DNA of 64,000 bases from Synechococcus sp. UW140. Lineage in GTDB: Bacteria; Cyanobacteriota; Cyanobacteriia; PCC-6307; Cyanobiaceae. Positions within the stretch are counted from its first letter, which is position 1; each line of letters begins with the position of its first letter. Below, piece by piece: positions 17,680 through 26,156 of the stretch. The notes under the pieces were generated by a model. It saw only the letters and a list, made by a program, of their open reading frames with translations, made no database searches and had not been told where the DNA came from. Both the position numbers and the translations under genes were made by a program. The stretch lies in NCBI GenBank assembly GCA_945875915.1, contig CAMCMT010000011.1, positions 1 through 64,000 on the forward strand, read 5' to 3'.

Positions 17680-18021
17680 ATGCCCTTCAAGAGCACCGTG
17701 GGTGACTATCAAACAGTCGCCACCCTGGAGACATTCGGCTTTTTGCCGCCTTTCACCCAGGACGAAATCTACGATCAGATTGCTTACATCATTGCCCAGG
17801 GCTGGAGCCCTGTGGTTGAGCATGTCCACCCCAGCCGTTCAATGTCCATTTATTGGTCCTATTGGAAGCTGCCCTTCTTCGGTGAGAAGGATCTCGGTGT
17901 GATCGTGAATGAACTGGAATCATGCCATCGGGCCTATCCCGATCACCACGTGCGTCTGGTGGGCTACGACGCCTACACCCAGAGCCAGGGCTCTTGCTTC
18001 GTGGTTTTCGAAGCCCGCTGA
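17680..18021 (+). CDS. cbbS: Ribulose-1,5-bisphosphate carboxylase small subunit
   Basis: 113 residues; caps the L8 core to form L8S8. Family text: FGFLPPFTQDEIYDQIAYII, GWSPVVEHVHP, YWSYWKLPFFG, ELESCHRAYPDHHVRLVGYD. Located 108 bp after cbbL with a stem-loop in between; followed by a terminator-like hairpin before csoS2. Confidence 0.98.
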   Translation: MPFKSTVGDYQTVATLETFGFLPPFTQDEIYDQIAYIIAQGWSPVVEHVHPSRSMSIYWSYWKLPFFGEKDLGVIVNELESCHRAYPDHHVRLVGYDAYTQSQGSCFVVFEAR

Positions 18022-18035
18022 TCAGCGGTTTGATC

Positions 18036-18072
18036 TGGGGTTTCGGTGATTCACCGGGCCCCACCCCTTTTT
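18036..18072 (+). terminator. Terminator-like hairpin between cbbS and csoS2
   Basis: TGGGG (18036-18040) pairs with CCCCA (18059-18063) and CGGTG (18044-18048) with CACCG (18052-18056) around a 3-nt loop. A T5 run is at 18068-18072. This resembles a leaky intrinsic terminator that would make more Rubisco mRNA than csoS2 and downstream mRNA. Confidence 0.55.
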
Positions 18073-18185
18073 GCAGCCCAGCCCCCTGGCTCCTTGGCCC
18101 CCCAGTGATCTGGGCCGGCCTAGATCGTTCCAGGCAGGGCTTCATCGCTGCACCCCTATTTAGACCTTCCTTTCGTCGGGCGGAC

Positions 18186-20627
18186 ATGGCCAGTACATCC
18201 AGTCGTGAAGCAGCTCTGGAACGCCGTAGGGCCCTAACGACTGGCGGCAAAAAAGCCGTCAGTCGTTACTCCCAAGCCCCCAGCCGCGTGCGCTCGGCCA
18301 GCGATGCCAAGCCCTCCCGCACCAATGGGCCTGCGCTGGATTCGGTTCCGGCTGCTGAGATCAGTCGTCCCTTGAGTCGCCCCCAGGCCAGCCGATCCCT
18401 TGCCGCGCCAAGCCAGGGCACGTACCGCAGCGCCGCCAAGCCGGTGACGAACCCAAGCCGCGAGTTGGGTCGGGCCCGCCGTGAAGCCCTCAGCAAGCGG
18501 GGCAAACGGGCAGAAACCTCCCGTGATCGCACCCGCACCGACATCGCCAAGGCACCTGCAGCAGCGCCTGCCGCTGGCAAGACAGAGCACAAGTGCAAGT
18601 GCCAAGACACCGTGGCTCCAGCGGCCCACAGCAGCACCGCTTCGTTGTCCCTTTCCGGTGCCCGGGCCAGTGGCCGCACCAGCTCCAGCTTGGGCAATGG
18701 CAGCGCCGCCACCGCTAGCCGCCCCAGCACCAAGAAGCCAACTGCCCTGTACAACCCCAGTCGTTCCCTGGCGTTGGCCCGTCGTGAGGCCCTTAGCAAG
18801 CGCGGCAAAATGGCTAACACCGATTCGAGCCGGGGCTCTGCCGCCGTTGTGCGTCTCAACAATCCCGATCTATCTACCAGGGAGTTGGCCCAAAAAGTGC
18901 GCGAATTGAAGAGCAAGGCCGGTTCGGCTGGAACCGCCCGTAGTGGAGGCACCCGCCCCAGTGGCCCCAATCGCAATGGGGCCAAGACCGCTGCTGCTGC
19001 AGAAGCCTCCTTGAAGGTGGGCGTTAGCGAAACCCTCAGTGGCCAGGTGGTGACCGGCACCCAGGCCAACCGCTCGACCAAAACCACCGGCAACGAGGCG
19101 GCCACCTGTCGCGAGATCACCGGCACCGAGTACATGGGTGCCGAAATCTTCCGTACCTTCTGCCAGAGCGAACCGGGTCCCTCCCAGCCCGCCAAGGTGC
19201 GCGTCACCGCCACTAGCCACGGCAACCGGGTCACCGGCAATGAGGTGGGTCGCTCAGAAAAAGTGACCGGCGATGAGCCCGGCACCTGCAAATCCATCAC
19301 TGGAACTGAATACATCTCGGCTAACCAGTCCGCTGCGTACTGCGGTGGCGTGGTGCCCTCACCCCGCAAGGTGGCCCATAGCCAGACCCAGGGCGGCCGC
19401 TCCGTCTCCGGGGTGATGGTCGGACGCTCCGAAAAGGTGACCGGCGATGAGGCCGGTTCCGGTTTGCAGCTCACTGGTGACCAGTACCTCGGTAATGAGC
19501 CCCCGGTGGGAGGCCGGGCAGCGGCCAAGGTCGACAGCTTCAACACCCTGCGCGGTACAGGCATCACCGGCACCAGCGTCGGCCGCAGCGAGCGGGTCAC
19601 CGGCGATGAGCCAGGCAGCTGCCGCCTGGTCACCGGCGATGAATACGTTGGCAGCCAGCAGTACGACCGTTTCTGCGACACCCGGCCTGCCCCCGAGGCG
19701 GCGAAGGTGGGCTTCAGCGTCACCAATAAGGCCCAGGTGGTGAGCGGCACCCGCACCGGCCGCTCCGAAAAGGTCACCGGCAATGAGCCCGGCACCTGCA
19801 AGCTCGTCACCGGCACCCCCTATGCCGGCATCGACCAGGCCGCCGATTGGTGCTCCTCTGGCCAGGTCAAGGCAATGCGCCAACGCACCCCTGCCCGCGC
19901 CGGCACCCCCGGCCCCCGGCTCAGCGGCCAGCAGCCTGGAATCGGTGGGGTGATGACCGGCGGCAGCCGCGGCGCCTGTGAAAACGTCACCGGCACCCCC
20001 TATATCGGTGGTGACCAGTTTGTGAACGCCAACTGTGCCCCGGCTGAAAGCCACCAGAGCGATTTCCCCCAACCGCTTACCAGTGCCCCCTGGCAGCAGT
20101 TCAGCGTCCAATCCCCCGCCCGCGCCGCCATCGGTAAGCGTGATACCGGCGGGTCGGTGACCGGCAGCAGCTACGAACTGGGTGGAGGACGGGTTACCGG
20201 CCCTTTTGACCTGGCCGGTGACATGGTCACCGGCACCGAGCAGTTCCGTTTTGATCGCGGCGGCGCCCAACTGGGTCGCCTCCAATCCCCCGCCCGGGCC
20301 CGGTTAGCCAACGCTGAGCGCCAGCAGGTGCCCCTCTTAGGCGAGGTTGAGGAGGGTCGTCCCGTTTCCCGGGTTACTGGTGAGGGTATTTCTGCTGGCC
20401 TAAATATCACTGGCGATGATTGGGATCGGGGCGATCGCGTTACCGGTACCGAGGGCCGTTCAGCCCGCCGTCGCAACCCCACCCGTACGGGTCAAATGTC
20501 CGCCATGCCGGGCACCCAGCCCAAGCGCAATGAGGAGGTGGCCCAGCCAGTTAGCCGTGTTACCGGATCTAGTGGAAACACCGACAAGGGTTCCCTGATC
20601 ACGGTGTCCGGCGGCGCTAGGGGCTGA
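18186..20627 (+). CDS. csoS2: Carboxysome scaffold protein CsoS2
   Basis: Intrinsically disordered linker that gathers Rubisco and shell proteins. 813 residues from ATG 18186. N-region: four Rubisco-binding helices, of the form R.ALERRRALTTGGKKAV and ARREALSKRGK (residues ~1-240). Middle region: about five repeats with VTG.EVGRSEKVTGDEPG and ITGTEY, and cysteine pairs (about 275-560). C-region: further VTG motifs and the terminal peptide PVSRVTGSSGNTDKG, which anchors to the shell. The middle region is shorter than the six or more repeats of Halothiobacillus. The upstream frame to 17922 overlaps cbbS and is not used. csoSCA starts 5 bp later. Confidence 0.96.
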   Translation: MASTSSREAALERRRALTTGGKKAVSRYSQAPSRVRSASDAKPSRTNGPALDSVPAAEISRPLSRPQASRSLAAPSQGTYRSAAKPVTNPSRELGRARREALSKRGKRAETSRDRTRTDIAKAPAAAPAAGKTEHKCKCQDTVAPAAHSSTASLSLSGARASGRTSSSLGNGSAATASRPSTKKPTALYNPSRSLALARREALSKRGKMANTDSSRGSAAVVRLNNPDLSTRELAQKVRELKSKAGSAGTARSGGTRPSGPNRNGAKTAAAAEASLKVGVSETLSGQVVTGTQANRSTKTTGNEAATCREITGTEYMGAEIFRTFCQSEPGPSQPAKVRVTATSHGNRVTGNEVGRSEKVTGDEPGTCKSITGTEYISANQSAAYCGGVVPSPRKVAHSQTQGGRSVSGVMVGRSEKVTGDEAGSGLQLTGDQYLGNEPPVGGRAAAKVDSFNTLRGTGITGTSVGRSERVTGDEPGSCRLVTGDEYVGSQQYDRFCDTRPAPEAAKVGFSVTNKAQVVSGTRTGRSEKVTGNEPGTCKLVTGTPYAGIDQAADWCSSGQVKAMRQRTPARAGTPGPRLSGQQPGIGGVMTGGSRGACENVTGTPYIGGDQFVNANCAPAESHQSDFPQPLTSAPWQQFSVQSPARAAIGKRDTGGSVTGSSYELGGGRVTGPFDLAGDMVTGTEQFRFDRGGAQLGRLQSPARARLANAERQQVPLLGEVEEGRPVSRVTGEGISAGLNITGDDWDRGDRVTGTEGRSARRRNPTRTGQMSAMPGTQPKRNEEVAQPVSRVTGSSGNTDKGSLITVSGGARG

Positions 20628-20632
20628 GCGTC

Positions 20633-22240
20633 ATGCCTCCCCGCCGCAGAGCTCCTGCCCCCCTCAGACCGCAAGCGCCGACGGCCCCCCGTCGTCGCCC
20701 TGGGCCTGCGGGTTCGCTGCCTAATTCAGACCTGGGCGCCACCGGCGGTTGGACCAGTTCCAATCCGTCCCTGGAGTCGGGCCTCTCCCTCAACTCTCGC
20801 TTAGCCGATCGGGGCCGTCGCGCTGCGCCTGCTCCGCTCCATCCCCTCAGCAATGCTGCGGCGAACGCCTGCCTGCTCAACTATGACCAGCGCACTAAGG
20901 CGTCGTTTGACCGGATTGTGCCCGTGCTTAAGCGCCTGTCGGCCCTGCAGCACGAGCCGGATTTCGTTGCCCAGGCCCAACAGTTGGCCCAGGCAGAACT
21001 CGGCTATGAATTACCGCTGCCGATTTTGGAATCGGCCTGGGTCACCCAGCTGGACATGCGCACCCTATTTGCCTGGTGTGTGTTTGAGGCCTATGGCCAG
21101 GCCAGCCGCAGTTTCTTTGCTTCCGATCCCCTGGGCGGTCACCAGGGCAGCCAGGGAGCTGAGGCTTTCAACCATTTCTTACTCGAGTGTGGTTTCCACC
21201 TCCTTGATGTCACCCCCTGCGCCGATGGCCGCCTGGCCCATGCCATCGCCTACGCCCTGAGGATTCCCTACAGCAGTGTGCGCCGCCGGCCCCATGCAGG
21301 CGCCATTTTCGATATCCAAAATACGGTGAATCGCTGGATCAAAACCGAGCATCTGCGTTATCGCGAGGCCAAGCCAAATCCTGGCCAGGCTGATACCCGC
21401 TACCTCAAGGTGGTGGTGTATCACTTCAGTTCCTTAGATCCCAACCACGAAGGCTGCGCCGCCCATGCCAGTGATGATGGCGCTGCGGCCTCGGGCGGAC
21501 TGGGTTGCTTGCAGGATTTTCGCGCTGCCATTGAAAACAGCTTTTGCTGTGGGGCTTCCGTCGATCTGTTGCTGATCGGCCTCGACACCGACACCGATGC
21601 GATCCGGGTGCATGTGCCCGGTTTCGATGGCAGCACCAACCTCGATCGTTGGCTGGACGCCCAGGTCGCCTATGACGCCACGGTCCAGTTGCCTGCTGCC
21701 CAGGGCCGGGCCCATCTGTTGGCCCTGGTCGAGCAGGCGGCTGCCTCCACCCCCGACCCCGGCATGGTCAAGCTGGTGGCCAGGTTGCTTGAGCACAACA
21801 TCTCCCAGATCGATTATGTGCGGCAGTTCCATGGCGGTACCTACGCTGATGCCGGCCATGCCGAGCGCTTTATCGGCGTGGGAATCGGTTTCAAGGAGAT
21901 TCATCTGCGTAATCTCACCTACTTCGCCTATCTCGATACCCTGGAGGAAGGCGCTGCCGATCTTGATGTCGGCGTCAAGATCTTTAAGGGGCTGAATGGT
22001 TCCCGCGGGTTGCCGATTCCGGTTGTGGTGCGTTTCGACTACCGCAGCAGTGTGCCCGGGGCCCGCGAGCGGGCCATTTATCGCTGTGAGAGATTGCAAC
22101 AGGCGATTGTCGCGCGCTACGCAGACCTCTGCCGGGACGGTCTGCTCCATACTTTGTTGACGATCCGCGACCACGATCGGGATTCCCCGACTGAAGCGGT
22201 GGGATCGTCGATCACATTCGCCACGGGAGGGGGCCACTGA
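20633..22240 (+). CDS. csoSCA: Carboxysomal beta-carbonic anhydrase CsoSCA
   Basis: Converts bicarbonate to CO2 inside the carboxysome. 535 residues. A disordered Arg/Pro-rich N-terminus of about 75 residues (Rubisco or shell attachment in the family) is followed by a helical domain and the catalytic domain. The active site is visible: TPCADGR gives zinc ligand C196 with the D198/R200 pair, and YHFSSLDPNHEGC gives H264 and C275, an 11-residue interval as in the known enzyme. The C-terminal third is the degenerate second catalytic-like domain. Confidence 0.97.
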   Translation: MPPRRRAPAPLRPQAPTAPRRRPGPAGSLPNSDLGATGGWTSSNPSLESGLSLNSRLADRGRRAAPAPLHPLSNAAANACLLNYDQRTKASFDRIVPVLKRLSALQHEPDFVAQAQQLAQAELGYELPLPILESAWVTQLDMRTLFAWCVFEAYGQASRSFFASDPLGGHQGSQGAEAFNHFLLECGFHLLDVTPCADGRLAHAIAYALRIPYSSVRRRPHAGAIFDIQNTVNRWIKTEHLRYREAKPNPGQADTRYLKVVVYHFSSLDPNHEGCAAHASDDGAAASGGLGCLQDFRAAIENSFCCGASVDLLLIGLDTDTDAIRVHVPGFDGSTNLDRWLDAQVAYDATVQLPAAQGRAHLLALVEQAAASTPDPGMVKLVARLLEHNISQIDYVRQFHGGTYADAGHAERFIGVGIGFKEIHLRNLTYFAYLDTLEEGAADLDVGVKIFKGLNGSRGLPIPVVVRFDYRSSVPGARERAIYRCERLQQAIVARYADLCRDGLLHTLLTIRDHDRDSPTEAVGSSITFATGGGH

Positions 22241-22241
22241 G

Positions 22242-22595
22242 ATGCTGATTTGCAAGGTCGTCAAACCTTTGGTTTCTACCAATCGCATCCCTGATTTTGA
22301 GCACAAGCATCTGCAAGTTGTGCTCGATGGCAGCACCCAGAAAGTGGCTGTTGATGCGGTGGGTTGCGTTCCTGGCGATTGGGTGATCTGCGTTGGCAGT
22401 TCGGCTGCCCGCGAAGCCGCGGGAAGTAAGTCCTATCCCAGTGATCTCACCATTGTTGGCATCATCGACCATTGGGATCCCGAGGCCGCCAAGGCTGCTG
22501 TCGCCGGTCCCCCGGCGCCCAACCCGGCCACTCCTTTGAGTGGCGGCCAACCAGCGGTCGTTGGCCAGTTATCGACCGGTGGGACGACAAGCTGA
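22242..22595 (+). CDS. csoS4A: Carboxysome vertex pentamer CsoS4A with a C-terminal tail
   Basis: BMV-type pentamer that closes the shell vertices. Residues 1-83 are the core (MLICKVVKPLVSTNRIP, VDAVGCVPGDWVICVGSSAA, SDLTIVGIIDHWD). The remaining ~34 residues are a Pro/Gly/Ala/Thr-rich tail that most CsoS4A proteins lack. The ATG is one base past the csoSCA stop, and its stop overlaps the csoS4B start (TGATG). Confidence 0.96.
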   Translation: MLICKVVKPLVSTNRIPDFEHKHLQVVLDGSTQKVAVDAVGCVPGDWVICVGSSAAREAAGSKSYPSDLTIVGIIDHWDPEAAKAAVAGPPAPNPATPLSGGQPAVVGQLSTGGTTS

Positions 22596-22846
22596 TGGAA
22601 ATCATGCAGGTGACCGGATCCCTTGTTTGTAGCCACCGGGTGGGCGGCTTGGGCCATATGCAGCTGCGGGTGCTGCGCACCCCCAAGGGCAAGTTGAACG
22701 TGGCGGTGGACCCGGTAGGGGCGGCACCTGGGAATTGGGTGTTCACCGCCAGCGGTTCGGCCGCCCGCTTTGCCTGCGGTAATCCGGAGATCTTCACCGA
22801 TCTCACCATCGGCGGCATCATCGATCACTGGTCGCCGGACGGATGA
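22595..22846 (+). CDS. csoS4B: Carboxysome vertex pentamer CsoS4B
   Basis: 83 residues, normal length. Core text: MEIMQVTGSLVCSHRVGGL, LNVAVDPVGAAPGNWVFTAS, TDLTIGGIIDHW. Forms pentamers at the shell vertices beside CsoS4A. Starts by TGATG overlap with csoS4A and overlaps the first ATG of csoS1E (ATGA), which points to translational coupling. Confidence 0.96.
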   Translation: MEIMQVTGSLVCSHRVGGLGHMQLRVLRTPKGKLNVAVDPVGAAPGNWVFTASGSAARFACGNPEIFTDLTIGGIIDHWSPDG

Positions 22847-23685
22847 GGTCTAGGGGCCCTGCCCCCAGCTTTCCCTTCCGCGTCCTGTTCTCCCCTGCCA
22901 TGGCCTCCTCCACCCCCCCCGATCCCAGCCCTAAAGGCACGAGCACTCCTGCCGATTCGGCAGCGAAGGCAGTAGCGGCCGCCGCCGCTGCCTCGCCAGG
23001 GACCTCCAAGCCCGCGGCGGTGCCTGGCAACCCCGCCGCGGCCTCGGTGGCTTCGGCATCTGTGGTGACTGCGGCCACCGTCGTACCCACGGCGGTTCCC
23101 AAGGTGCCCGTCCCGGCACCCCTCCCCAGTCCGGGGGCGACCATCCCAGTGGTGGCCACCGCGGTGAGTAGCAGCTCACCGGTGCGCTCCGGCAGCCGCC
23201 AGGCCCCAAGCCGGGCCGCCAGCAGCCGTTCGGCTCCCAGCCGTTCGGTGCCCAGTCGGGCCAGCAGCAGCCGTGCCAGTGGCGGCCGCTCCAGTAAGTC
23301 CGCCCCTGCTTCAACTGGCTCCAGTCGCTCCGGCGGCGGCAGCAACACCCCTTCCACCCCCCCTTCCTCCAACACCATGGCTTCTCCCATTCAGGGCATC
23401 GCCCTCGGCATGATCGAAACCCGTGGCCTGGTGCCTGCGATCGAAGCGGCTGATGCCATGACCAAGGCTGCCGAAGTCACCCTGGTCTCAAGAGAATTTG
23501 TGGGTGGCGGCTACGTCACCGTGATGGTCCGCGGCGAAACCGGTGCGGTCAATGCGGCTGTGCGTGCCGGCGCCGATGCCTGTGAGCGCGTTGGCGATGG
23601 CCTCGTGGCCGCCCACATCATTGCTCGCCCCCACAATGAGCTCGAGCCCATGCTCGCCAGCGTCGATTCCATCCGTCGCAGCTGA
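22843..23685 (+). CDS. csoS1E: Extended BMC shell protein CsoS1E
   Basis: 280 residues from ATG 22843; a second candidate ATG is 22900 (261 residues). The first ~178 residues are low-complexity: Ala/Pro/Thr-rich, then Ser/Arg-rich (residues 113-165, such as APSRAASSRSAPSRSVPSR). The last ~100 residues are a BMC domain almost identical to CsoS1 (GIALGMIETRGLVPAIEAAD). An internal ATG at 23377 lies exactly at the start of the BMC domain and could give a short CsoS1-like product. Proteins with this layout are known only in some alpha-cyanobacteria; the function of the tail is unknown. It may bind cargo or make a minor hexamer. Confidence 0.93.
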   Translation: MRSRGPAPSFPFRVLFSPAMASSTPPDPSPKGTSTPADSAAKAVAAAAAASPGTSKPAAVPGNPAAASVASASVVTAATVVPTAVPKVPVPAPLPSPGATIPVVATAVSSSSPVRSGSRQAPSRAASSRSAPSRSVPSRASSSRASGGRSSKSAPASTGSSRSGGGSNTPSTPPSSNTMASPIQGIALGMIETRGLVPAIEAADAMTKAAEVTLVSREFVGGGYVTVMVRGETGAVNAAVRAGADACERVGDGLVAAHIIARPHNELEPMLASVDSIRRS

Positions 23686-24158
23686 TGGCCAACGCTGGCA
23701 CCCATCCGCGCGTCCTTGGCTATCTGGGCCGCGCCCTGAGCCTCGAGCTCTCGGCGGTGCAGCAGTACATGACCCAGGCCTCCCTGGTGGAGCTCTGGGG
23801 TCTAGCGGAGGCGGCCGAGCGATTCCGACACGAAACCGTGGAGGAAATGCAGCATGCCGAGCGCATCGTCAAGCAAATGCTGGTCCTAGGGGTGGCTCCG
23901 GCTGCCTCCCAGTTGCGGCCCGTGACCCACGCGGCCGATCTAGTTGGCTTGTTGCGCCACAACAATGTGCTGGAGCAGGACCTGATCCACCACTACGACG
24001 ATGCCCTGCGCTTCTGTTTATTGGTGGGGGACCAGCAGAATGGCGCATTTTTTCAGGCCCTGCTGGAGGACGAACAGCACCATGGCGAGGAGCTCATGCA
24101 GTGGCTTCGCCAGCTGAGCGGCGCAGCCTCCCTTGCCAACCAACGGGTCACCTTCTGA
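23685..24158 (+). CDS. bfr: Bacterioferritin in the carboxysome operon
   Basis: Iron-storage ferritin with a ferroxidase centre. 157 residues. All six ferroxidase ligands are present: E21, E54, H57, E97, E130, H133; M55 in EEMQHAER is the family heme ligand. Starts by TGATG overlap with csoS1E, so it is translated from the carboxysome transcript. Bfr genes at this position are known in other cso operons, but their link to the carboxysome is not understood. It could buffer iron or peroxide near Rubisco. Confidence 0.93.
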   Translation: MANAGTHPRVLGYLGRALSLELSAVQQYMTQASLVELWGLAEAAERFRHETVEEMQHAERIVKQMLVLGVAPAASQLRPVTHAADLVGLLRHNNVLEQDLIHHYDDALRFCLLVGDQQNGAFFQALLEDEQHHGEELMQWLRQLSGAASLANQRVTF

Positions 24159-24275
24159 GGGGACCTCACCCTGGCTCTTGAGCCGAGTCCCTTCTGGGGC
24201 TCGGCAGTTCCTTGTTAGGCCGCCTAGATTCCGCCGCCAGCCCCGTCCTTGCGGCGGCCTGCTTTCCCTTTCCCC

Positions 24276-26156
24276 TTGACCGCAGCCCTTCCCCTGCCGA
24301 TCCAGCTGGTCTGGTTGATCCCCGTGTACGGCTTCAGCGGTGTGCTGTTGTCCCTGCCTTGGGCAACTGGCTGGTTCAAGCGCAATGGTCCTAGGCCTGC
24401 GGCCTACCTCAATTTGCTGGTCACCCTGCTGGCCTTTGCCCACGGCAGCCTGGTGACCCTGGAGATCTGGGAACGGGGCGCCCAGCACCTCAGTTTCAAC
24501 TGGTTTTCCGCGGCCGATTTGCACTTGGCGATCGGCTTTGATTTGTCGCTCACGAACCTGGCCGCCCTGGAATTGATCACGTTGTTGAGCCTGCTGGCCC
24601 AGTTCTTTGCCCTGGGTTATCTCGACAAGGATTGGTCCCTGGCTCGTTTTTATGCCCTGGTTGGCTTCTTTGAGGGTGCCCTCAGCGGCCTGGTGTTGAG
24701 CAGCAATCTTTTTATCAGCTATTTCCTCCTGGAGATGCTCACCCTCTCCACCTATCTGTTGGTGGGGTTCTGGTATGCCCAACCTCTGGTGGTAACCGCA
24801 GCCCGCGATGCTTTTCTGACTAAACGGGTCGGCGATGTGTTGTTGCTGATGGGGGTGGTGGCGCTCTCGGCCCTAGCCGGGTCGATGGAGTTCACCGACC
24901 TCTACAGCTGGGCCGCCCATGCCCAGGACGCCTCCCTGGGGACAGCCCGGTTGTCTCCCCTGGCGGGCAGCCTGATTGGCCTGGGCTTGATTGCTGGTCC
25001 GATGGGCAAGTGTGCCCAGTTCCCCATGCACCTTTGGCTCGATGAGGCCATGGAGGGCCCCAACCCCGCCTCAATTCTGCGCAATTCCGTGGTGGTCACC
25101 TCTGGCGCCCTGGTGTTGCTCAAGCTGATGCCCCTGCTGCGGCTGTCGCCGATGGCGACCATTGCTTTGTTGGTCGTTGGCACGATCAGCGCTATCGCCG
25201 GCGCCCTGGTAGCCCTGGCCCAGGTGGATCTCAAGCGCGCCTTTTCCTATTCCACCACGTCCTATTTGGGCCTGGTGTTCATCGCCATCGCCCTGCAGCA
25301 ACCGGCTGTAGCCCTGCTGCTGTTGCTCTCCCATGGCCTGGCCAAGGCCCTGTTGTTTATGAGCGTGGGCAGTGTGATTGCCACCACCAGCTGCCAGGAC
25401 CTCACCGAATTAGGGGGCCTCGGCAACCGCATGCCAGCCACCACCGTGGCCTTCCTGGTGGCGGGGGCCGGCCTCGTGGGCCTGCTGCCCTTGGGCTGCT
25501 ACTGGTGTTTTGGTCTGGGAGTGCAGGCGATCTGGCAGCTCCATCCCCTCTTTGCCGGGGTGATCTTGCTCACCAACCTGCTCACGGCCTTGAACCTCAC
25601 GCGGGTATTCCGCTCTGTTTTCCTAGGATCGGCCATGCCCAAAACCAAGCGGGCCCCCGAAGTGAATTGGCTGATGGCCCTGCCCATGGTCAGCCTCACC
25701 GTGTTGGTGCTGGTCACCCCGTTCCTGATGGCCACCATTAATCCAGTGCCTGGCATTGGCGCCTTCTCCTTGCCAGTTGGCCTCTGCGTGGCCGGATCCG
25801 GCCTGCTGGGAGTGGGCATTGGTAGCCAGATCAGCCTGGATCGGTTCTGGTCCCGCTCCATCTTGCAACCCCTGCGGGGCCTTCAGGATCTGCTGGCCCT
25901 AGATTTTTACACTGAAAAGATTTATCGGTCCACGATTGTGGCCTTTGTGGCAGGACTGGCCCAGTTCACGAACGCCATCGATCGCCAAGTTGTTAATGGC
26001 GTGGTCAATGGCATCGGTCGCCTGTCCCTGCAAAGCGCTGAAAATCTCAAGCTCAGTGTCAGCGGCCAGCTGCAGAGCTACGTGCTCACCGTGGTGATTG
26101 CCATCGTGGTGTTGCTCAGTTCCCTGACCTGGATTGTGGCTGAGGTGGTTCGCTGA
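24276..26156 (+). CDS. ndhF4: NADH dehydrogenase-like subunit 5 of the CO2-uptake complex (NdhF4 type)
   Basis: Membrane subunit of the NDH-1 variant that hydrates CO2 to bicarbonate. About 626 residues from TTG 24276; another TTG at 24249 adds nine, and there is no ATG near. Around 16 membrane segments, with the proton-channel blocks GPMGKCAQFPMHLWLDEAMEG cut as KCAQFPMHLWLDEAME, and LSHGLAKALLFMSVG. The presence of ndhD and a 382-residue CO2-hydration gene directly after suggests the constitutive NDH-1MS' (F4/D4/ChpX) rather than the F3/D3/CupA system. The number is inferred from gene context. Confidence 0.9.
   Translation: MTAALPLPIQLVWLIPVYGFSGVLLSLPWATGWFKRNGPRPAAYLNLLVTLLAFAHGSLVTLEIWERGAQHLSFNWFSAADLHLAIGFDLSLTNLAALELITLLSLLAQFFALGYLDKDWSLARFYALVGFFEGALSGLVLSSNLFISYFLLEMLTLSTYLLVGFWYAQPLVVTAARDAFLTKRVGDVLLLMGVVALSALAGSMEFTDLYSWAAHAQDASLGTARLSPLAGSLIGLGLIAGPMGKCAQFPMHLWLDEAMEGPNPASILRNSVVVTSGALVLLKLMPLLRLSPMATIALLVVGTISAIAGALVALAQVDLKRAFSYSTTSYLGLVFIAIALQQPAVALLLLLSHGLAKALLFMSVGSVIATTSCQDLTELGGLGNRMPATTVAFLVAGAGLVGLLPLGCYWCFGLGVQAIWQLHPLFAGVILLTNLLTALNLTRVFRSVFLGSAMPKTKRAPEVNWLMALPMVSLTVLVLVTPFLMATINPVPGIGAFSLPVGLCVAGSGLLGVGIGSQISLDRFWSRSILQPLRGLQDLLALDFYTEKIYRSTIVAFVAGLAQFTNAIDRQVVNGVVNGIGRLSLQSAENLKLSVSGQLQSYVLTVVIAIVVLLSSLTWIVAEVVR

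Noticed and set aside
18266-19816. 516-residue open frame antisense to csoS2 (and another at 19359-20285)
   Set aside because: Arises from the repeated csoS2 codons; no independent start or domain.
19021-19860. Regular repeats resembling an array
   Set aside because: These are the protein-coding CsoS2 middle repeats (about 160 bp units, in frame), not CRISPR.
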